From Roseiarcus sp963732155 (GTDB taxonomy: Bacteria > Pseudomonadota > Alphaproteobacteria > Rhizobiales > Beijerinckiaceae), in NCBI GenBank assembly GCA_963732155.1, contig CAVSYB010000015.1, positions 558,001 to 622,000 of the forward strand: 64,000 bases of DNA, written 5' to 3'. This document shows positions 17,889 through 26,526 of this stretch, piece after piece. Made by a program: the position numbers and the translations under genes. Under the pieces are notes generated by a model. The model made no database searches. It saw only the letters and a program-made list of their open reading frames with translations, and had not been told where the DNA came from. How positions within the stretch are numbered: the first letter of the stretch is position 1; every line of letters starts with the position of its first letter.

Positions 17889-18047
17889 TATCCCAGCCGC
17901 CTTGCTCGATGGCGTCGACGTTGACGGGACGCGCCGACTTCGCCGCGCCGGCCGCCGGTCCGATTCGGGCGGCGCGCCGATCATCGCGTCGCCGGGGGGA
18001 ACGCGCAAGTCCGTGTCCTGAGCGAGAGACCAGGAGGCCGGCATGAC

Positions 18048-19021
18048 ATGGCGAAACCCTTATCCAATGACCTTCGTGAGCGCGCTGTTGCGGCGGTTTT
18101 GAAGGGTGGGCTGTCGCGGCATCGGGCGGCGGCTCAATTTGGCGTTGGGGCGAGCACGGTGGTCAATTGGGTCCGGCGGCTTCAGGAGACGGGCAGCGTG
18201 GCGCCGGGCCAGATGGGCGGCCACAAGCCCAAGGCCATTGTTGGCGAGCATCAAGCCTTTCTCGCGCAGCGGATCAGGCATGGGGCGTTCACCCTGCGCG
18301 GGCTGGTGGCCGAACTGGCCGAGCGCGGCCTCAAGGTCGATTACAGATCGGTATGGAGCTTCGTCCACGCCGAGAAGCTCAGCTTCAAAAGAAACCGTGG
18401 TGGCCAGCGAACGCCATCGTCCCGACGTGGCGCAGCGGCATGCCCGCTGGATTGAGCGTCAGGGCCGGATCGCGTCGGAGCGCCTGGTCTTCATCGACGA
18501 GACGTGGACCAAGACCAACATGGCGCCGCTGCGGGGATGGGCGCCGCGAGGAGACAGGCTTGTCGCCGAAGTTCCGCACGGCCATTGCCGGACGAACGCT
18601 TCGCGTTCGCCTTGAGAAAACCGCGACCTTCGTGGCCGCCCTTCGGCATGATCGCATCGAAGCGCCTTGGGTTCTCGACGGTCCGATCAACGGCAAGTGC
18701 TTCAAAGCCTATGTCGAGACCGTGCTGGCGCCCACGCTTCTGCCGGGAGACATCGTCATGATGGACAATCTCGGCAGCCACAAGGGAAAAGCCATTCGTC
18801 GGGCGATCCGAGCCGCGGGCGCCAAATTGTTCCTGCTGCGCAAATACTCGCCCGATCTCAATCCGATCGAGCAGATCTTCGCCAAGCTGAAGCGCCTGCT
18901 GCGCAAAGCGGCGGCGCGAACCCTCGAAGCCCTCGTCACCGCCATCGGCCAGTTGCTCGAAACCTACACGCCGGAGGAATGCGCCGCCTACTTCAAGAAC
19001 GCCGGTTATGGCCAAGCCTGA
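18048..19021 (+). pseudogene. IS630-family transposase, split over three reading frames
   Basis: The N-terminal helix-turn-helix (DLRERAVAAVLKGGLSRHRAAAQFGVGASTVVNWVRRL) reads in one frame from 18048 to about 18390. The middle (TVVASERHRPDVAQ, then LVFIDETWTKTN with the first catalytic Asp) reads in the next frame to about 18587. The rest (FVAALRHDRIEAPWVLDGPING, DIVMMDNLGSHKG with the second Asp, YSPDLNPIEQIF with Glu) reads in the third frame to 19021. The first break fits a one-base insertion in the A-rich run near 18386 (ancestral FKKTVVASE). The second is an inserted segment of about 28 bases. The gene is therefore probably inactive unless frameshifting rescues the first break; the second cannot be rescued simply. 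Confidence 0.85.
18588..18615. repeat. Short hairpin-bearing insertion inside the transposase
   Basis: Relatives of this transposase read VPHGHWKT-TFxAALRHD continuously. Here about 28 extra bases separate the codons for PHGH from those for KTATF. The extra segment contains a perfect 7-base stem with a 3-base loop, CGAACGC-TTC-GCGTTCG, at 18593-18609. It adds 28 bases (not a multiple of three) and an in-frame TGA. Confidence 0.5.
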
Positions 19022-19036
19022 GATCATCCCGCTCTA

Positions 19037-19420
19037 GGTTTGATATTTCTCCGTCGTAGGTCTTATCCAGATCGCGGGTTGCGTGCTCAAGTGTCTCTTC
19101 CTCGATCGCGTTTTTGATGACGACATAGTCATCGCTTATCCATCTTGAGAGCGACGACGCCTGATCCTCGGTGATGGTTCCCAGCTCCAGACGTCCCGCG
19201 AGAATGTCCAAGGCATTCGCCTGGTCAGTCCACAGTCCGCAAACCTGGATCGAAAGCCTGCCGCATGGCCGGGCCTGCGCGCTTTGTAATCCGGCAAGTA
19301 GCCTCTGTGGCGGCCCAAGCGCAAATAGTGGTCGACATAATCGATTGCCTTTCCAGTCTTCACCTCCTCCACCGCCAAAGGATAGGCTTTGGCGTACCAG
19401 TCCTCATTGACTGCTGGCAA
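19037..19420 (-). pseudogene. PhyH-like (phytanoyl-CoA dioxygenase type) gene remnant cut by the IS
   Basis: On the minus strand one frame reads VNEDWYAKAYPLAVEEVKTGKAIDYVDHYLRLGRHRGYLPD, a variant of the EWYLxxYPDV...HYxxHG module common in polysaccharide-linked enzymes. It continues to SRF near 19240. Another frame then takes over as GLWTDQANALDILAGRLELGTITEDQASSLSRWISDDYVVIKNAIEEETLEHATRDLDKTYDGEI, resembling the start of a PhyH-type dioxygenase. A single missing G in TTTGCGGACTG (expected TTTGGCGGACTG, giving FGGL) explains the switch. The coding sequence stops at the IS TA target. No clear start codon; TTG at 19420 is only possible. Confidence 0.6.
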
Positions 19421-19504
19421 TCCGCGCCTGCCTTGCTCCTTGCCAATAGCAAGGGCGTCGATCAATGTGGGGCGCGCGCTTTCCGGCCTGCGAGGTTCCG
19501 GCGG

Positions 19505-20347
19505 ATGTTGGATAGGCCGATTTTCGTCATCGGCTGCGGACGGTCCGGCACGACGCTTTTGGGCAAGGCGATCGGCGCCCATCCGGCGGTGGCCTATCTC
19601 AATGAGCCGCGTGATATCTGGTCCGCGGCGATGCCGCAAACCGACATCTGGTCGAGCCAATCGCTCGCGAGGGGCGGCCGGGTCGCATTCGATCGGGACG
19701 ACTGGTCGCAACAACTGGCGGACAGCCTGCACGAACGGTTCGGGAAGGCGATCGCCGCATGCGGAGCCGGCCGGCTGTGCGAAAAACTGCCGATCAACGC
19801 GTTTCGATTGTCTCTCATCGATCGCGTTTTTCCCGACGCCCGCTACGTCTATATCGAGCGCGACGGACTCGAAGTCGCCGCCTCGATCGCGAAAATAATC
19901 GCAGCCGGCGCCTGGTTCGGCGCGTGTGGCGTGAAATGGCCGCGGCTCGCCGCTCTGGCGGAGGCCGATCCGCGGACGAGGGGCCTCGCCGCGCGCTGCG
20001 ACACGCCCTTCCGCAAGGGCCTGCTCGAATGGACTCTGAGCACGTCGAGCGCCCGGCGCTTTTTCGCCGAACATCCGGACCGGAGGGTCAAGGTCCGTTA
20101 TGAGGAACTGCCGGCCAAGCCGGACGAGGTCTCCGACCGCATCGAAGCGGGATGCAACCTGCCGCTTTCGCGGGAGCCGGCCCGTTTCCTCGAGCGGACG
20201 GCGCGGCCCCGGCGCCCGCCGGCGAAGATCGATCCGGACGAAATTGCGATCGAAATGCTCGCCCGATGGTCTGAAATTTGCGCCGAGATCGCAGCGACGA
20301 CGGCCAGGGAGGTTTTGCCGCCCGGCGGCGGCCGCAGCTTCAGTTAA
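19505..20347 (+). CDS. PAPS-dependent sulfotransferase family protein
   Basis: 280 residues. The 5'-phosphosulfate loop is PIFVIGCGRSGTTLLG (residues 5-20). The 3'-phosphate region is DARYVYIERDGLEVAASIAKI (about 115-135), with Arg and Ser as usual. RRVKVRYEELPAKPDEVSDRI is the typical late motif (YE.L...P). It would transfer sulfate from PAPS to a carbohydrate or other acceptor. ATG 19505 begins just before the P-loop strand, as in relatives. Neighbours (a second sulfotransferase, a sugar transferase, a PhyH-like remnant) suggest modification of a surface glycan. It is divergent from the PhyH remnant. Confidence 0.85.
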   Translation: MLDRPIFVIGCGRSGTTLLGKAIGAHPAVAYLNEPRDIWSAAMPQTDIWSSQSLARGGRVAFDRDDWSQQLADSLHERFGKAIAACGAGRLCEKLPINAFRLSLIDRVFPDARYVYIERDGLEVAASIAKIIAAGAWFGACGVKWPRLAALAEADPRTRGLAARCDTPFRKGLLEWTLSTSSARRFFAEHPDRRVKVRYEELPAKPDEVSDRIEAGCNLPLSREPARFLERTARPRRPPAKIDPDEIAIEMLARWSEICAEIAATTAREVLPPGGGRSFS

Positions 20348-20417
20348 AGGGGAAGGCGGCGACCATGGTGTCAGAGGCGATGTCGCTTTTTCTACAGTGA
20401 CGGCGGGGGGTCGTTGA

Positions 20418-20669
20418 ATGGGATCTGACCTCGCGGCCTCGACTCCGGCGTCCGTTGCGCTTGGCGAGGCTGAATCGAACGTGCAGGCGCTGATCGGCGC
20501 CGGAAGGATCGAAGACGCCAACAGGTTGGCGATGAATCTGAGCGGCGGCCTGCTGGCCGGCGATGCGAAAGCCGTTCGCGAAATCTTCTTTCGTCGCGTT
20601 TTCCTCCCGTTCGGGAAATTGTTTTTGCCGAATACCTCCAACGCATTCTGGAGCGGACGGCGTTTTTGA
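20418..20669 (+). CDS. Short orphan ORF, perhaps a gene fragment
   Basis: 83 residues: MGSDLAASTPASVALGEAESNVQALIGAGRIEDANRLAMNLSGGLLAGDAKAVREIFFRRVFLPFGKLFLPN. The pattern QALIGAGRIEDANRLA resembles one helix pair of a TPR or the N-terminal helices of glycan-modifying enzymes, but no family can be named. The C-terminus FWSGRRF looks like read-through into unrelated sequence. It lies between two opposed sulfotransferase genes and may be a truncated remnant. Confidence 0.3.
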   Translation: MGSDLAASTPASVALGEAESNVQALIGAGRIEDANRLAMNLSGGLLAGDAKAVREIFFRRVFLPFGKLFLPNTSNAFWSGRRF

Positions 20670-20730
20670 ATCCGCGCGGTACCCGACGTCGATCTTCGGG
20701 GGAAGATTTCTTCTCGACCCGACTATTCGA

Positions 20731-21351
20731 TCAGTCAAATCGATAAGAGAAGAGCTCCATATCTTCGCCATAGGCCTGCGCCACCCGACGTCTGGTCGAG
20801 TCGTCGTAGTATGAGCGATAGGATTGGTGCCGGGATGCGTTCAGACGCGGCGCTTCGTCGAACGACAATCCCAGTCGATCGCGCACCGTGGACAAGTCCC
20901 GTTCCAGCGCCTCGTATCGCCCGACAAAATCGGCGAGAAGATTTCGGCGGCTGTCGCAAAGCCAAGCCGCCTGGGGGCGGAAGTGCGTCGAATCGAGGAA
21001 CGTAGGGAGATCCTCTACGAAGGCGGTGAAATGGCCCGCGTACTGCGCCAAACGTTTCTCGCGAAATTGCCTGTCGACCTCGTTACAACCGCCATTTTCC
21101 ATATAAAAATATGCCGAAACGATTCTGTCGAAGGGATTTCGCACGAAAGCAAATTTGAAGTACTCTGCAAAATATCCTTCGTTTTCGAACTCGGACAGGT
21201 TTCGATGACCAAAGGCGTACTCGATTTTGTGCTCGTGGTCACAGATTTTATAGTCGCGCTCGAACTCGGGCAGACCAAATAGGGTTTTTATAGACTTTCC
21301 GCCCGTCTTGGGAATGTGGGTAAATATACATTTGTACTCGTGAGAAATCAT
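20731..21351 (-). CDS. Sulfotransferase family 2 domain protein
   Basis: 206 residues. The N-terminal nucleotide-binding strand and loop are CIFTHIPKTGGKSIKTLFG (8-26), and the 3'-phosphate motif is FKFAFVRNPFDRIVSAYFYM (about 64-83), both diagnostic of the Sulfotransfer_2 (heparan/chondroitin-type) fold. It should add sulfate from PAPS to a glycan. The coding sequence is clearly more AT-rich than its surroundings, especially 21050-21360, which suggests acquisition from another genome. It ends with LFSYRFD. Its orientation is opposite to the flanking transferases. Confidence 0.85.
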   Translation of the reverse strand: MISHEYKCIFTHIPKTGGKSIKTLFGLPEFERDYKICDHEHKIEYAFGHRNLSEFENEGYFAEYFKFAFVRNPFDRIVSAYFYMENGGCNEVDRQFREKRLAQYAGHFTAFVEDLPTFLDSTHFRPQAAWLCDSRRNLLADFVGRYEALERDLSTVRDRLGLSFDEAPRLNASRHQSYRSYYDDSTRRRVAQAYGEDMELFSYRFD

Positions 21352-21469
21352 TCAAGGTTCCTCAGTCGCGGTCGGCGAGGACCACAAGATCATCCCTTAC
21401 CGCCGACGGCTCGTCCCGGCAACGACCGCCCCTCTGTGGAAGGCGATAAAACTCAACCTGAACCACTTA

Positions 21470-22450
21470 TTGCCGCCCGCCGCCGGATCACATTGCGCTC
21501 GCTGGTTTCGGCGAGCGGGTGTAGGCTGTGGGCCGCGACGCGTTCGAGAGGCGCCGTTTGGGCGGCGCCGAGCGTCTCACTGTGGCCGTGGCGGCGTTGG
21601 ATTGGCGTTGACGAAGAATTCGCAACCTTTCCGCGGCGAGCCTTCGGGGCGCCCCGGCGCGCCGACGGCGCCCGATCCAGATTCACGGGATCAGGACTTC
21701 GCGATAGGCTCGACGGATCGTCCGCCGCTCCCCAAGGTCATCTGGACCCTTTGGCTGCAAGGCTGGGGCCGGGCGCCGGCGATCGTCAAAGCCTGCGTGC
21801 AGACATGGCGGAAGCACAATCCCGGTTGGGAAATTCGGGCCTTGAATTCCGAGGAAGTTTTCCATGTTCTCGACGGCGATCGGCTGTTGTCGCTTGTGGC
21901 GGATAAAGATCTGCCGCCGGAAGCCCTGAGCGACTGCGTGCGTGTCGCCTTGCTCGCCAGATACGGCGGCGTTTGGGTCGACAGCACCTGCTATTGTTTG
22001 AGGCCTCTCGACGAATGGCTTTACGAAAGGCTGCCGAATGGGTTTTTCGCGTTCGCCCGACCGGGCGGCGAACGCCTGTTGTCGAGCTGGTTCCTCGCCG
22101 CCGCCGCGAATAACCACATCATCGAGAGATGGCGCGAGCTTGCATTGAAATACTGGAACCATCGCAGCGTCCGCGACGACTATTTCTGGTTCCACCACCT
22201 GTTTGCCGCCGGCTACGGCGAGGGCTCGCAGTTTCGCGCCATTTGGGACGCCGTTCCCGCAATATCCGCAGACGGCCCCCACCATTATCTTCCCTACGAG
22301 ACCAGGCTCCTGGCGCCGGTTTCATCCGACGATCGCCTTCTGGTGGACAATGCGTCGGCGCCGCTCCTCAAGCTGACCCACAAATTGGAGAACACCGAAC
22401 ATCCCGCTCATTCGGTCGTGCAGTACCTTATCGAACGGGCGGATCGTTAG
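21470..22450 (+). CDS. Glycosyltransferase of the DXD sugar-binding (capsular/OCH1-like) type
   Basis: Up to 326 residues, but the first 80 or so are arginine/proline-rich and probably not translated; the real start may be a TTG near 21605 (LTKNSQPFRG). The conserved core begins PLPKVIWTLWLQGWGRAPAIVKACVQTWRKHNPGWEIRALNSEEV (about 87-130). It continues SDCVRVALLARYGGVWVDSTCYCLRPLDEWL, the motif where a DXD metal site usually falls; here it reads VDST. Members move a hexose onto a polysaccharide or lipid carrier. Together with the two sulfotransferases it points to a sulfated surface glycan. Confidence 0.75.
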   Translation: MPPAAGSHCARWFRRAGVGCGPRRVREAPFGRRRASHCGRGGVGLALTKNSQPFRGEPSGRPGAPTAPDPDSRDQDFAIGSTDRPPLPKVIWTLWLQGWGRAPAIVKACVQTWRKHNPGWEIRALNSEEVFHVLDGDRLLSLVADKDLPPEALSDCVRVALLARYGGVWVDSTCYCLRPLDEWLYERLPNGFFAFARPGGERLLSSWFLAAAANNHIIERWRELALKYWNHRSVRDDYFWFHHLFAAGYGEGSQFRAIWDAVPAISADGPHHYLPYETRLLAPVSSDDRLLVDNASAPLLKLTHKLENTEHPAHSVVQYLIERADR

Positions 22451-23291
22451 TTTGCGCGAGGCGCCCATCTCCGGCGTGTTGCGCCGGCTACGCGGGCGGC
22501 CGCGCCAGCTCTTCGAGTTCGCGCCAAAGCGCCGCGGCCCGCCGCCGAAGAAGCGCCAGATCGGGGGCGTCGACCGATAGCCAGGCATGCACCCGGCGCG
22601 CGCCCCCGGGGCGCCCGCGGCCGTCGGCGGCGCGGGCCGAGCGAAGCCGCCTCGAAAGAACGAGGAACGGGCGAGCGCGACAGTCTAAAATTTATATTAG
22701 TTGTCGTTGGCGGCGGCGAAAGACATCCTTGCCGAGCGTTGCTCTGCCGCCGTCCTCGTGACGGCGAAGGCGATCGCCGTGGCGTGGTCGCTTCGGCGAA
22801 TGCCCCACGTCGGCGGCGGGCGGCGGCCCCAGCCGGCGCGCGACGCACCGAGCGGTTGTGCGGACCGCCGGCGCTGCGCCGGTCGGAGAAAGCGGTTGCC
22901 CAGGCCATCACCGACTCCCGGGTCAATGGCGAGCTGATGAGAAGGTTGGGTTTTGACCCTTGGTGAATGCGGCGCAACGTCCCCGGCCGACCCTGCGCGG
23001 AGCGGACTTTTTCCCGCCGCCCTCTTTGGCGCGCGCTTCGACAGGGCTTTGCGCGGCCGGGCGGTCTTGTCTCGCGCCGGCGCGCGCCGATATCATCCCT
23101 GCATGCCGGCGGCGGGCCGACGGACCGACGGCGACTCTGCACGGCTCGCCGGGTCGCGCTGCGAGCGGGACCGCGAACCAGAGGGAACACAGGGTCCCGG
23201 TCAGTCGACGACGGCTGCTTCACGGGGCGCCTCGCCGACGGGCCGATCCCTGAGCGGCCGGCGCCGCAACCTTGAAGCCTGAGGTGTTCGG
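22451..23291. other. Intergenic region with no convincing gene
   Basis: About 840 bases between the glycosyltransferase and the RND permease. On the plus strand a frame ending at 22966 has a protein-like tail (RRSEKAVAQAITDSRVNGELMRRLGFDPW) but its upstream part is arginine/proline-rich. On the minus strand a frame ending at 22488 has a tail RRVHAWLSVDAPDLALLRRRAAALWRELEELARPPA with no good start. These may be relics of small genes. An AT-rich island (TTTATATTAG) lies near 22690. Promoter elements for the RND operon should lie in the last 200 bases, but none is clear. Confidence 0.4.
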
Positions 23292-26200
23292 ATGGGATTG
23301 GCCGCGTTTGCGCTGAAGCGACCTTACACGATCGTCGCCTCGCTCATTCTCATCTGCATCATGGGCGTCGGGGCGGCGCTGCGCATGCCGATCGATATCT
23401 TTCCGGAAATCGACATCCCCGTCGTCAGCGTCGTGTGGACCTACGCCGGGATGAGCGCGCCGGATATCCGCGATCGCATTCTGACGCTGCACGAGCGGCA
23501 GCTCGCCTCCCTGGTCGACGATATCAGCCGGATCGAGGCGACAAGCTACGCCGGCGTCGGCGTCGAGAAGGTCTATCTTCACCAGGGCGCCGACGTGACG
23601 CGCGCCATTTCGCAATTGGCGAGCAGCGCGCTCGTCGTGCTGAAATACATGCCGCCCAACATCACGCCGCCGCTGGTGCTGCGCTACGGCGCGACGGACG
23701 TCCCGATCATTCAGCTCAGCCTTTCCAGCAACCGGGCGACCGACACCGAGCTGAACGACAAGGGCCAAAACGTCATTCGCCCCGATCTGGCGGTCGTGCA
23801 CGGCGCGGAGGTTCCCTATCCCTATGGCGGCAAGCCCCGCGTCATCATGGTCGATCTCGACCAGCAGGCGCTCGACGCGCGCGGCTTGTCGCCCTCGGAC
23901 GTCGCCGCGGCGATCCAGCGCCAGAACGTGATTCTGCCCTCCGGCGACGTGAAGATCGGGGCCAAGGATTACACGCTGGCGATGAACGCCAGCCCGGACG
24001 CCATCGCCGCCATCAACCAATTCCCGGTCAAGGAGGTGGGGGGCCGGACGGTGTTCGTTCACGACGTCGCGCATGTCCACGACGGTTACCAGATTCAAAC
24101 CAATTCGGTGACGGTCGATGGTGAGCCCGGCGCCTTGATGATGATTCGCAAGACCGGCGGCGTCTCGACCCTGGCGGTGATCGACGGCGTCAAGGAGGCG
24201 TTGCCGGACATCAAGAAGCTTCTGCCGCCCGACGTCAACATCAAGCCGGTTTTCGATCAGTCGGTGTTCGTCAAGGCCTCACTCGACAGCGTGCTGATGG
24301 GCGGGCTGATGGCGGCCGGGCTGACCGCGATGATGATCCTGCTGTTTCTCGGCAACTGGCGCTTGACGCTGATCATCCTGGCGACCATTCCCCTGGCGAT
24401 CATCACCGCCGTGCTCGTCATGTACGTCGGCGGCCAGACCTTGAACACGATGACGCTCGGCGGCTTCGCGCTCGCCGTCGGCATCCTCGTCGACAACGGC
24501 ACGGTGGTCATCGAAAACATCGAGCGTCATGTCCATGACGGCGAACCGCTGACCCGAGCCATTGTCGTCGGGGCTGGAGAAGTCGCGGTCCCGACCGTGC
24601 TTTCGACGATATGCATCTGCATCGTGTTCGTGCCGGTGTTCCTGCTGCAGGGCACCGCCAAATACCTGTTCTCGCCGCTATCGCTTTCGGTCTGCGTGTC
24701 GCTGATCGCCAGCCTCGCGCTCTCGTTCACTCTGGTGCCGGTGCTGTTCGCCTTCCTGATGCGCTCTTCGGTCGCGGCCGGCGGGGGGCGTCCGCCTAAG
24801 CGCGCGGCCAAGCGCTCGCGATTCAATGTCTTTCGCGCGATTCACCGCGGATTCGAGGGCGGCTTCGAACGATTTCGCGAGACCTATCGCAACAGCGTCG
24901 CCTTTTGCGTGGCGCGTTCCGGCGTCGCCGCCGTGTCGTTCATTCTCCTGATGATCGTTTCCCTGCTGCTTTTTCCGGACCTCGGCAGAGACTTTTTCCC
25001 GCAGGTCGACGCCGGCCAGATGCGGCTTCACGTTCGCGCCCCCCCGGCGAGCCGCATCGAGGAGACCCAGCGCTATTTCGCCGAGGTCGAAAGCGCGATC
25101 CGCCAGATCGTCGGTCAGGACCAGATCGACGTCATCCTCGACAATATCGGCCTGCCCTACAGCGGCATCAATATCGCTTTGAGCGATTCGGCCACCGTCG
25201 GTCCGATGGACGGCGAAATTCTCATTTCCCTGAAGAGGAAGCACAGCCCCACGGCCGCCCACATCGCCGCGTTGCGCCGTGAGCTGCCCAAGCGTTTTCC
25301 CGCTTTGACGTTTTTCTTCCAGCCCGCCGACATCGTCAATCAGGTCCTGAACTTCGGACAGCCCGCCCCCATCGACGTGAGAATTGCCGGACCGAACGGC
25401 GACGAGACCTATGCGCTTGCGCAGAAGATTTCGCGCGACCTCGGCGCCGTCCCCGGGATCGTGGATTCGCATGTGTTCCAGGTGCCGGACGCGCCCGCGC
25501 TGACCATCGACGTCGACCGCACGCTCGCGCAGCAGCTCGGCCTGAACGAGGACGAAGCCGTCAAGAGCGTGCTGGTCGACGTCAATTCGAGCGCCCAAAC
25601 CGTTCCCAATTTCTGGATCGATCCGAGAAACAACGTCAGCTATCCGCTGGTCGTCCAAATGCCGACCTATCGCGTCAGCAAGACCGAGGATTTGGGCAAT
25701 ATGTCGGTGACGCCGGAAGTCAGCGGCGAGTCCAGCCAATTGTTGACGAACTTCGTCAAATTCGGGCGGAAGAACGTCCCCCTCGTGGTTTCGCAGCTCA
25801 ACATCCGGCCGGTTTTCGACGTCAACGCCGACGTTCAGGGCCGCGACCTCGCTTCGGCCGCCGACGCGATCGACAAGGTGCTTGCCGCGGATCGCCCGCC
25901 CGCCACTTCTCCCGTCACGGTCACGTTGAGCGGACAGATCGAAACCATGCGCGAAAGCTTTGACGGTTTGTTTCTGGGCATGGGCGCGGCGGTGGTGCTC
26001 GTGTATCTCATTCTGGTCATCAATTTCCAGAGCTGGGTCGATCCGCTGATCGTGCTGTCCGCCGTGCCCTTCACCGCCGCCGGCGTCACCTGGATGCTAT
26101 TCTTGACGCGGACGCACCTCAGCGTGCCCGCTCTGATGGGCTCCCTGATGTGCATCGGCCTGACCTCGGCCAACAGCATTCTGGTCGTCACTTTCGCCAA

Positions 26201-26501
26201 CCAGCGGATGGAGGAGGGCGACGACAAGGCGACCGCCGCGATCATCGCGGGCTTCACCCGCCTGCGGCCGGTGTTCATGACCGCTGGCGCGATGATTCTG
26301 GGCATGATACCAATGGCTTTGGGAATCGGCGAGGGAGGCGAGCAGAACGCGCCTCTGGCGCGCGCGGTGATCGGCGGGCTGCTGTTCGCCACAGCGGCGA
26401 CGCTGGTGTTCGTTCCCGTCGTTTACCGAACGCTGCGCCGGGACGCCCGAACCGCGCCCGACTTCTCCCGCCTCGCGGCGGCGGCCGGTTCGCCAGGATG
26501 A
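23292..26501 (+). CDS. RND efflux pump inner-membrane permease
   Basis: 1069 residues in the typical twelve-helix, two-repeat RND layout. The first helix (RPYTIVASLILICIMGVGAALRMPIDIFPEIDIPVVSVVWTYAGMS) and the TM4 region (GGFALAVGILVDNGTVVIENIERHV) are clear. TM10 reads MCIGLTSANSILVVTFANQRMEEG. Relative to AcrB, Asp408 is replaced (Asp401-Asn402 here) and the relay Lys940 is replaced by Ala960, so proton coupling must use a different residue set. It exports an unknown compound, using proton motive force, with the adaptor and outer-membrane factor encoded just downstream. The operon order permease-adaptor-OMF is less common than adaptor-first. Confidence 0.93.
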   Translation: MGLAAFALKRPYTIVASLILICIMGVGAALRMPIDIFPEIDIPVVSVVWTYAGMSAPDIRDRILTLHERQLASLVDDISRIEATSYAGVGVEKVYLHQGADVTRAISQLASSALVVLKYMPPNITPPLVLRYGATDVPIIQLSLSSNRATDTELNDKGQNVIRPDLAVVHGAEVPYPYGGKPRVIMVDLDQQALDARGLSPSDVAAAIQRQNVILPSGDVKIGAKDYTLAMNASPDAIAAINQFPVKEVGGRTVFVHDVAHVHDGYQIQTNSVTVDGEPGALMMIRKTGGVSTLAVIDGVKEALPDIKKLLPPDVNIKPVFDQSVFVKASLDSVLMGGLMAAGLTAMMILLFLGNWRLTLIILATIPLAIITAVLVMYVGGQTLNTMTLGGFALAVGILVDNGTVVIENIERHVHDGEPLTRAIVVGAGEVAVPTVLSTICICIVFVPVFLLQGTAKYLFSPLSLSVCVSLIASLALSFTLVPVLFAFLMRSSVAAGGGRPPKRAAKRSRFNVFRAIHRGFEGGFERFRETYRNSVAFCVARSGVAAVSFILLMIVSLLLFPDLGRDFFPQVDAGQMRLHVRAPPASRIEETQRYFAEVESAIRQIVGQDQIDVILDNIGLPYSGINIALSDSATVGPMDGEILISLKRKHSPTAAHIAALRRELPKRFPALTFFFQPADIVNQVLNFGQPAPIDVRIAGPNGDETYALAQKISRDLGAVPGIVDSHVFQVPDAPALTIDVDRTLAQQLGLNEDEAVKSVLVDVNSSAQTVPNFWIDPRNNVSYPLVVQMPTYRVSKTEDLGNMSVTPEVSGESSQLLTNFVKFGRKNVPLVVSQLNIRPVFDVNADVQGRDLASAADAIDKVLAADRPPATSPVTVTLSGQIETMRESFDGLFLGMGAAVVLVYLILVINFQSWVDPLIVLSAVPFTAAGVTWMLFLTRTHLSVPALMGSLMCIGLTSANSILVVTFANQRMEEGDDKATAAIIAGFTRLRPVFMTAGAMILGMIPMALGIGEGGEQNAPLARAVIGGLLFATAATLVFVPVVYRTLRRDARTAPDFSRLAAAAGSPG

Positions 26502-26526
26502 AGCCCCTCTGCAAGCTTGGATCGCG

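Larger units (their letters stand above)
18020..19034 (+). mobile_element. IS630-type insertion sequence, decayed
   Basis: An element of about 1 kb bearing an IS630-family transposase. The right end is well placed: reading in from 19034, GAGCGGGATGATCTCAGG is followed by the transposase, and a TA dinucleotide (19035-19036), the usual IS630 target, precedes the interrupted host gene. The left end is less sure: GAGCGAGAGACC from 18020 partly matches the right repeat but is preceded by CT, not TA. The host gene interrupted on the right does not continue on the left, so the element sits at a deletion or rearrangement boundary. Confidence 0.7.

Noticed and set aside
19421..20641. Minus-strand open frame continuing upstream of the PhyH-like remnant
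   Set aside because: Beyond about 19425 it is antisense to the sulfotransferase and loses all protein-like features. Only the part to the left of that point was kept as a remnant.
22739..22966. Plus-strand frame ending KAVAQAITDSRVNGELMRRLGFDPW
   Set aside because: The tail looks protein-like, but the preceding part is a low-complexity Arg/Pro run without a start. Left as a comment on the intergenic region only.
22447..23223. Minus-strand open frame of 258 codons in the gap before the RND permease
   Set aside because: Almost only Arg, Pro, Ser and Ala, with no domain or ribosome binding site. The competing frames in the same region are equally weak.
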